Of a stretch of 8,843 nucleotides of DNA, positions 4,655-8,843 are shown one piece after another (the first letter of the stretch is position 1; each line of letters opens with the position of its first letter). The stretch covers positions 1 to 8,843 of the forward strand of contig CABQCM010000032.1 of the NCBI GenBank assembly GCA_902462665.1. Reading direction: 5' to 3'. The notes under the pieces are model-generated. The model was not told the origin of the DNA, ran no database searches, and saw only the letters and a program-made list of their open reading frames with translations. The stretch is from an uncultured Oscillospiraceae bacterium (GTDB lineage Bacteria > Bacillota > Clostridia > Oscillospirales > Acutalibacteraceae). A program made the translations under genes and the position numbers.

Positions 4655-6136
4655 ATGTTTTGCTCCAAAATCGTGTCCGTCATCGTCGTTTTAGCGATGT
4701 TGCCGTGCGCTTTATGGGCGCCGGTTTCCGCAGCGGAAGAAATCCCCCAAAGCAGCAAGGAGGTCCATACGATGTTGTCTGAGAGCAAAGCCGAAAAAAA
4801 ACGTGTCAAGTATACCGTGATTCCCACTAATCAGGACAATGCCGACGCGGCGTATCTGGTAGAAAATACCGCGCAGGCCACCGAACGCTTTCGCATCTGC
4901 AGCGGTTCGAGCACGCTGGTATACCGATTTGACCTCACGGAATATGACCATCCCAGCGTTTCAGTCGCTGTAGGCTATGATTATCTGGTATCCTATTCGA
5001 CCGATGGAGGCGAAACCTATCAGGTGCTCGCCAATTACGCCGAAAATTCGGAAAACCGCCCAGCCGACCAGACCAGCCTGTCGATGCAGAGCATTTTCTG
5101 GAACAAGCTGCGCGACGCCCAGACGCTGCACATTAAAATAGAATGCTGCTCGCCGGACGATCCTGAACGCAGTGGTTATGTGCGCAAGATGATCGTTTCT
5201 CACCAGGTTCCGGCGGACGAGCCCGATACCGACGATACCGTGCGCTACACCTACGGCGACCTGAACAAGGATGGTACCTTGGACGCATCCGACGCGCTGC
5301 AGGTCTTACAGAAATCGGTGGATTTGATTACCTTCACAAAGGAACAGGATATCGTCGCAGATGTGAATTTAGACGGCCGGGCAGACGCTTCCGATGCGCT
5401 GTGCATTCTGCAAAAGTCGGTTTCCCTGCTGGATCAGGTACCCGCGCAGCTCAAGCAGGACGCTTTCCTGCATCAGCATGACCGGGTGGTATTTATAGGC
5501 GACAGCACCACTGACCATGCCCGTGACCGGGAAGATTTCTACGGGCTGGAGGGCATTGGCTACGTCGCCTATGCCGACGGATACGTCAAGCAAATCCACG
5601 ACCAGTCTACCTGGGCGTTTGAGACGTTCGAGCCTTTTGAAACCATCAACCGCGGCATTGCCGGCATCCGAAGTACCGAATACAGCTTCCGCCATATGGG
5701 GGAAGTGTGCTCTCTCGCCCCCGACGTCATCTCGGTCATGCTGGGGATCAACGATACCTGGAGACGATATGACTCCAACAATCCCACAACTACCGCGCAG
5801 TATGAAAAAAGCATGCGTTCCATTTTGGATAGCTGCCTCTCGGTCGGAGCGCGCATCGTTCTTTTGGCCCCCTTCGCCATTCCCGGCTCCACCGTGGACG
5901 TCTCGCGCTGGCACGAAGAGGATCTTAACGAGAAGATTGCCGTGTGTGAAAAACTCGCCGCGGAATACGGCGCGCTTTATATCGACACCAACAAACTGCT
6001 CAACGATCTCCAAACTCAAAACCCCGACATTGCCTACACCACCGACGGTGTGCACCCTTCGGGAGACGGGTGCAGGGCCATTGCGGAAAAATGGCTCGAA
6101 ACAGTCAAAGAGGCCGGCGTTTATCTGTACGAATAG
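4655..6136 (+). CDS. Secreted SGNH/GDSL hydrolase with an internal dockerin
   Basis: A 493-residue exported protein. A signal peptide covers about 1-27 (cut near VSA-A). Residues about 50-185 form a beta-rich domain I cannot name, possibly carbohydrate-binding. A complete type I-like dockerin lies at 199-260, with two calcium loops: D202, N204, D206, D210, D213 and D236, N238, D240, D244, D247. Each loop is followed by a near-identical helix (ALQVLQKSV and ALCILQKSV). The C-terminal half is an SGNH esterase domain: nucleophile S284 in IGDST, G334 in NRGIAG, N366 in GIND, and D464/H467 in DGVHPS. Such enzymes often deacetylate plant polysaccharides, and a dockerin would attach this one to a cohesin scaffold; the exact substrate is unknown. 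I chose the ATG at 4655 because AAAGGA (4641-4646) is eight bases away; the ATG at 4649 is too close. The gene stands alone before a strong terminator. Confidence 0.92.
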   Translation: MFCSKIVSVIVVLAMLPCALWAPVSAAEEIPQSSKEVHTMLSESKAEKKRVKYTVIPTNQDNADAAYLVENTAQATERFRICSGSSTLVYRFDLTEYDHPSVSVAVGYDYLVSYSTDGGETYQVLANYAENSENRPADQTSLSMQSIFWNKLRDAQTLHIKIECCSPDDPERSGYVRKMIVSHQVPADEPDTDDTVRYTYGDLNKDGTLDASDALQVLQKSVDLITFTKEQDIVADVNLDGRADASDALCILQKSVSLLDQVPAQLKQDAFLHQHDRVVFIGDSTTDHARDREDFYGLEGIGYVAYADGYVKQIHDQSTWAFETFEPFETINRGIAGIRSTEYSFRHMGEVCSLAPDVISVMLGINDTWRRYDSNNPTTTAQYEKSMRSILDSCLSVGARIVLLAPFAIPGSTVDVSRWHEEDLNEKIAVCEKLAAEYGALYIDTNKLLNDLQTQNPDIAYTTDGVHPSGDGCRAIAEKWLETVKEAGVYLYE

Positions 6137-6150
6137 ACGACGCCATATGC

Positions 6151-6188
6151 GAAAGGCTCGGAAGAAAATCTTCCGAGCCTTTCTTTTT
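6151..6188 (+). terminator. Intrinsic terminator of the dockerin-hydrolase gene
   Basis: GAAAGGCTCGGAAGA (6151-6165), an AAA loop, and its exact 15-base complement (6169-6183), followed by TTTTT (6184-6188). It starts 14 bases after the stop codon at 6134-6136. Confidence 0.95.
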
Positions 6189-6253
6189 GCGCTATAGCGT
6201 CGCAGTGTGACCTTCTCATCCGTCTCAAAAGCGTTTTCCCGCTTCGATAAGTC

Positions 6254-6282
6254 TTGACCTTTTTTCACTGGATCATTATAAT
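6254..6282 (+). promoter_or_regulatory. Strong sigma-A promoter of rpe
   Basis: TTGACC (6254-6259), a 17-base spacer, and a perfect TATAAT (6277-6282). Transcription would start near 6289, which rules out the long upstream reading of the epimerase frame from a TTG at 6254. The leader is about 100 bases long. Confidence 0.9.
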
Positions 6283-6306
6283 AAGGAAAGCAACTCTTTT
6301 TACGCT

Positions 6307-6351
6307 CGGTGGATTTGTTGGCGGGCCGGTTCTTTCGGCCGGAAACCTCCG
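6307..6351 (+). promoter_or_regulatory. Foldable 5' leader of rpe (possible cis-regulatory RNA)
   Basis: CGGTGG (6307-6312) can pair with CCTCCG (6346-6351), with one U-U mismatch. Inside it, GGCCG (6324-6328) pairs with CGGCC (6336-6340) around a 7-base loop. There is no T-run after the inner hairpin, so it is not an ordinary terminator. It matches no riboswitch I can name, and the paired CCTCCG is itself complementary to a Shine-Dalgarno-like sequence. Confidence 0.35.
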
Positions 6352-6394
6352 TTTTCCGAAACACCGTTACAAAATCAAAGGAATGATGACTGTT

Positions 6395-7054
6395 ATGATT
6401 CAAATTGCTCCATCGCTCTTATCGGCCAATTTCAACCACATGGGCCGCGACGTAGACACCATGCGCAAGGCCGGCGCCGATTTGCTGCATTTCGATGTTA
6501 TGGACGGTATGTTCGTGCCCAATATTTCCTTTGGGCTTCCCGTGCTCAGTTCGCTCGACAGCGAAACCGACATGCCCATCGACGTGCATCTGATGATTGT
6601 CGAGCCGCACCGCTATGTTGAGCGGTTTGCCAAGGCAGGCGCAGATTACATCACCATTCATGTCGAGGCCGAAAGCCGCATCCAGGAGACGCTTCGCATC
6701 ATTCGAGAATGCGGGGCTATTCCAGCCATTTCGATTAAGCCCAATACGCCGGTCAAGGCCATTGAGCCCTATCTCGATCAGGTGGGAATGGTTCTGGTCA
6801 TGTCGGTCGAGCCCGGCTTCGGCGGGCAGAGCTTTATGCCGGTTGCGCTGAAAAAAATCGAGCAAATTCGCCACTTGGCCGACCATCAGGGTCATTCCTC
6901 GCTTCACATCGAGGTGGACGGCGGTATCGACCGCACCACCGGCCGCCAGGTGATTGACGCCGGCGCGGATATTTTGGTGGCGGGCAGCGCCCTGTTTAAG
7001 GCGGAGGACCCCGCCGGTTTCGTGCGTGATTTGAAAGAATATGCCGAGCGCTGA
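6395..7054 (+). CDS. rpe: Ribulose-phosphate 3-epimerase
   Basis: A 219-residue cytoplasmic TIM-barrel enzyme that interconverts ribulose 5-phosphate and xylulose 5-phosphate in the pentose phosphate pathway. The N-terminus IAPSLLSANF is characteristic. Metal-binding and catalytic residues are all present: H32 and D34 in LLHFDVMDG, H65 in DVHLM and D175 in EVDGGI. The phosphate-binding region includes VEPGFGGQ (138-145) and VAGSALF (195-201). The length is normal. I place the start at the ATG at 6395 because it gives the family-typical MIQIAPS start. In-frame ATGs at 6383 and 6386 are nearer the AAAGGA at 6377-6382, and 6386 is a real alternative giving three more residues. The gene stands alone rather than with the rsgA/thiN genes often seen beside it. 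It converges with the MecA-like gene across nine bases with no visible terminator. Confidence 0.96.
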   Translation: MIQIAPSLLSANFNHMGRDVDTMRKAGADLLHFDVMDGMFVPNISFGLPVLSSLDSETDMPIDVHLMIVEPHRYVERFAKAGADYITIHVEAESRIQETLRIIRECGAIPAISIKPNTPVKAIEPYLDQVGMVLVMSVEPGFGGQSFMPVALKKIEQIRHLADHQGHSSLHIEVDGGIDRTTGRQVIDAGADILVAGSALFKAEDPAGFVRDLKEYAER

Positions 7055-7063
7055 CATCCCTGC

Positions 7064-7651
7064 TTAGGACAGATACTGACCGATCTGCTCCACCGCGTGG
7101 GAGCCGCACAACAACGTCCCGTGTTCCCGGATGTACGCCATCGCCGCCCGGGTCACCTGCATTTCACGGCCATATTCCTGGAGCAGCAACCGAGTGGAGC
7201 GTTGCTGCTCCTCTTTTAAAAACAAAATAAGACGGTAATCCCCCGCCAGAGTATACAAGCTGCTGTCGGTCGGGGTTTCCCCTGCTCCATGCAGGCTGCC
7301 GATTGCGTCGAGTAGACTGCCGCTGTCGGCAAACCGAAAGACCGCGGGTTGGCGTTTGGCCCCATGCCGCAGACGAAATCGCTGTGCGCCCGCGTTTTCC
7401 GCCGTCTCGGAAAGGCGGGTAAAGTACATCACACAGCCCTCGCCCGGGGCCGGGAACACTTCAATCAGCAGCCGTCCCTTTCCACCGTCAAAGCCGGTTA
7501 CATCGGTCGCACTGCGCAGTAAGGTTTCGATCATGCGGCGAGTGGATTCGTTGGCGTAATCAAGCTGCTCGTAGGTCATATTAAACCGAAGCAAATCCTC
7601 CCGGCTTAACGCTATTTTCAGCCTTCCTTCTTGCTCTAACAGGATGTTCAT
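7064..7651 (-). CDS. mecA: MecA-family adaptor protein
   Basis: A 195-residue protein of the MecA type, the adaptor that delivers substrates to the ClpC protease in Firmicutes. The N-terminal domain (1-80) has the typical REDLLRFNMTYEQLDY followed by a helix and MIETLLRSATDVTGF. A strand pair reads LLIEVFPAPGEGCVMYFTRL (61-80). A short basic linker (92-100) leads to the C-terminal ClpC-binding domain (101-195), which contains VFRFADSGSLLDAI, SLYTLAGDYRLILFL and the final AMAYIREHG...AVEQIG helices. The length is close to that of clostridial family members and sequence is divergent throughout. The ATG at 7649-7651 has only a GGGGGTG-like ribosome binding site. It diverges from the PrdC-like gene and has its own promoter (7684-7712). 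Family membership is fairly sure; the substrates are unknown. Confidence 0.78.
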   Translation of the reverse strand: MNILLEQEGRLKIALSREDLLRFNMTYEQLDYANESTRRMIETLLRSATDVTGFDGGKGRLLIEVFPAPGEGCVMYFTRLSETAENAGAQRFRLRHGAKRQPAVFRFADSGSLLDAIGSLHGAGETPTDSSLYTLAGDYRLILFLKEEQQRSTRLLLQEYGREMQVTRAAMAYIREHGTLLCGSHAVEQIGQYLS

Positions 7652-7683
7652 CCCGAGGCACCCCCAACTATTTGCTTATTACT

Positions 7684-7712
7684 ATCATATTACCGGGACA
7701 GGCCTTTTGCAA
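7684..7712 (-). promoter_or_regulatory. Promoter of the MecA-like gene
   Basis: On the minus strand: TTGCAA (7707-7712), a 17-base spacer, and TATGAT (7684-7689). Transcription would start near 7677, about 26 bases before the ATG. No comparably good sigma-A promoter is visible on the plus strand for the divergent PrdC-like gene. Confidence 0.65.
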
Positions 7713-7767
7713 GAGATGAATTTATACCAATTTTACGCCCAGCTGGCAAAGGAGGTGGACATTTTCC

Positions 7768-8843
7768 GTGTCCACGCTGTCCAAAAGAGGGCTGAAGCTG
7801 CGTCAATGGAAGGAGCAGTCCATTTCCCAGCCCTCTGTTTTTCATCGGCCGAAGGGAGAGATATGGGTTCCCCTGCGTGCTCAAGCAAAGGAGAAATCTG
7901 TTTGCGCCGTGTCCCCTGGCGAGTGCGTCGAGTTGGGGCAAGCGCTTTCTCATACGGCCAAAAACGGCCAGCCTGCGGTTTTTGCGCCGCTCGCTGGGGA
8001 AGTAACCGACATTCGTACGCTGGATCATCCTTATCTCGGCAAGGAATTGGAATGCGCCGTACTGCGCCCGAAGTCGGAAATCGACGTTGGTCACGCTCCG
8101 AAGCTGAACGTTGACTCGGTCAGCCCGAAGGAAATTCTAAGCCGTTGCGGCAACGCTGGAATTATCGACGAGCTGGACGGTAGGCCGCTGGCCCAAAAGC
8201 TCTCGCAGGCCGCCCGGGATGGGTGTTCTATTCTGGTCGTGGACGCGCTCGACGACCAGCCCTACTGCACCAGCGGCCTGCGCACCCTGATCGAGCGCCG
8301 AGCCGACGTAGGGCAGGGCGCCGTGCTGGCCGCCGTCGTCGCAGGAGCTTCGCGCAGCTGCATTGCAGCCTATCGTCCAGCCGCCGTCGCCCCTTATCTG
8401 CCGCTGGAGGCTGGTGGAGTTTCGGTGCTGGAGCTGACTGGAAAGTATCCTTGTCTGGCCGAGCTTGCCGATCAGATGCGGCTATGGGGCGGTGGAATCC
8501 GTATTGGCGTACAGGCGGCCGCCGCGCTGAGTCAGGCGGTGGTTTCCCTGACCAAACAACGGTCGGTTATGGTCACCGTGGGTGGGCCCTGCGTTCGCAC
8601 GGCCACGAATTTTCGGGTTATAACCGGCGCCCTCACGAGCGAATTGATTGGCCAATGCGTGCTGCGCAGGGAACCGGGGCTGGTTGTCTACGGCGGCGCG
8701 ATGACCGGCCGGTTGGGCGAATTGGATCGACCAGTTCCCATCACCCCGCAAATGACCTCGATTCTGCTGTATCCAGCGCCCCCGCCTCAAGGCGCCGGAC
8801 GGTGCGTTGGCTGAGGGCGATGCAGCGAGGTATGTCCCCGGGG
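7768..8843 (+). CDS. prdC: RnfC-like electron-transfer selenoprotein, PrdC type (continues past the right edge)
   Basis: An RnfC-related protein read through an in-frame TGA (8812-8814), at least 358 residues and incomplete. Residues about 25-105 form the barrel-sandwich/biotinyl-like domain (APLAGEVTDI at 73-82). Residues 128-190 match the RnfC nucleotide-binding region in divergent form (GNAGIIDELDGRP, then VVDALDDQPYCTSGLRTLIE, where RnfC has NGAECEPY). Residues 266-335 match its SLBB region (VMVTVGGPCVRTATNFRV, VVYGGAMTGRLGELDRPVPI). Then comes the [4Fe-4S] motif C346-V-G-X349-G-R-C352-S-E-V-C356-P with X encoded by TGA. PrdC proteins are RnfC homologues tied to D-proline reductase, many with selenocysteine; they are thought to carry electrons to it. 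The GTG start at 7768 follows AAAGGAGGTG (7748-7757), and an in-frame stop at 7717 bounds the frame. The alternative is an RnfC paralogue broken by a Cys-to-stop change. Confidence 0.78.
8812..8814 (+). other. Probable selenocysteine (UGA) codon
   Basis: The TGA interrupts codon 349 of the PrdC-like gene. Before it the frame reads R-C-V-G and after it G-R-C-S-E-V-C-P-R with no stop to the window end. Reading it as Cys or selenocysteine restores an exact CxxCxxCxxxCP iron-sulfur motif, so this codon is the second cluster ligand. Trp would break the motif. Confidence 0.72.
8815..8837 (+). promoter_or_regulatory. Hairpin directly after the TGA (possible but non-standard SECIS)
   Basis: GGGC (8815-8818) and AUGC (8820-8823) can pair with GUAU (8830-8833) and GUCC (8834-8837), with G8819 bulged and two G-U pairs, leaving the 6-base loop AGCGAG. 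The loop has a G at its second position, as bacterial SECIS loops do. However, it begins only nine bases after the TGA, closer than in E. coli fdhF (about 17), so the true element may extend past the window. Confidence 0.25.

Noticed and set aside
5517..6197. 226-codon open frame on the plus strand
   Set aside because: An alternative frame of the SGNH hydrolase gene, very rich in Ser, Pro and Arg; a shadow of GC-rich coding DNA.
6254..6394. Upstream extension of the epimerase frame to a TTG
   Set aside because: The TTG is part of the -35 box of the rpe promoter; transcription starts after it, and the added residues match nothing.
5369..6403. 344-codon open frame on the minus strand
   Set aside because: It lies opposite the SGNH hydrolase gene, whose catalytic motifs are clear, and crosses the terminator at 6151-6188 and the rpe promoter. 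It has no recognisable domain.
8812..8814. TGA as the true end of a 348-residue RnfC-like protein
   Set aside because: Stopping here would cut the protein inside its iron-sulfur motif, and the remaining motif residues follow in frame. A genuine nonsense mutation or read error cannot be excluded from the window alone.

Overview
The window looks like chromosomal DNA from an anaerobic Firmicute, most likely a clostridial (Oscillospiraceae/Ruminococcaceae-type) gut or digester bacterium. The evidence is a set of clostridial gene types (MecA-like adaptor, ImmR/ImmA pair, secreted dockerin protein, RnfC-like protein of the PrdC type), strong AGGAGG ribosome binding sites, sigma-A promoters with 17-base spacers, and fairly GC-rich coding DNA. 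No rRNA, tRNA, insertion sequence or CRISPR array was seen.

Layout. Positions 1-246 (minus) hold the N-terminal part of a metallophosphoesterase. Divergent from it, 350-1726 encodes a secreted, C-terminally anchored D-Ala-D-Ala carboxypeptidase of the PBP5 type. A near-perfect bidirectional terminator (1771-1810) separates it from a convergent two-helix membrane protein of unknown function (1822-2463, minus).

Positions 2680-4437 form a compact regulatory island. A 70-residue helical protein and a sigma-70 region-4-like protein are read leftwards. An ImmR-type repressor and an ImmA-type zinc metallopeptidase are read rightwards. The 295-base space between them carries two good promoters, two matching ACAC/GTGT operators, a separate TAACCT/AGGTTA palindrome and a weak leader terminator. 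It resembles the control module of an integrative element, but no integrase, excisionase or transfer gene is in the window.

Positions 4655-6136 encode a secreted SGNH/GDSL hydrolase with a complete two-repeat dockerin in the middle of the chain, followed by a strong terminator. Next comes rpe (ribulose-5-phosphate 3-epimerase, 6395-7054) with a textbook promoter and a foldable leader. It is convergent, with a 9-base gap, with a MecA-family adaptor gene (7064-7651, minus).

The most interesting feature is at the right edge. Positions 7768 to the window end encode an RnfC-like electron-transfer protein whose [4Fe-4S] motif reads C-V-G-(TGA)-G-R-C-S-E-V-C-P. The in-frame TGA at 8812-8814 falls exactly where the second cluster cysteine belongs, and the frame stays open after it. 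This fits a selenocysteine codon and the PrdC family associated with D-proline reductase. If so, the window ends at the start of a selenium-dependent Stickland (proline reduction) locus in an organism that also makes dockerin-bearing hydrolases. The SECIS element cannot be confirmed, because only 29 bases follow the TGA.
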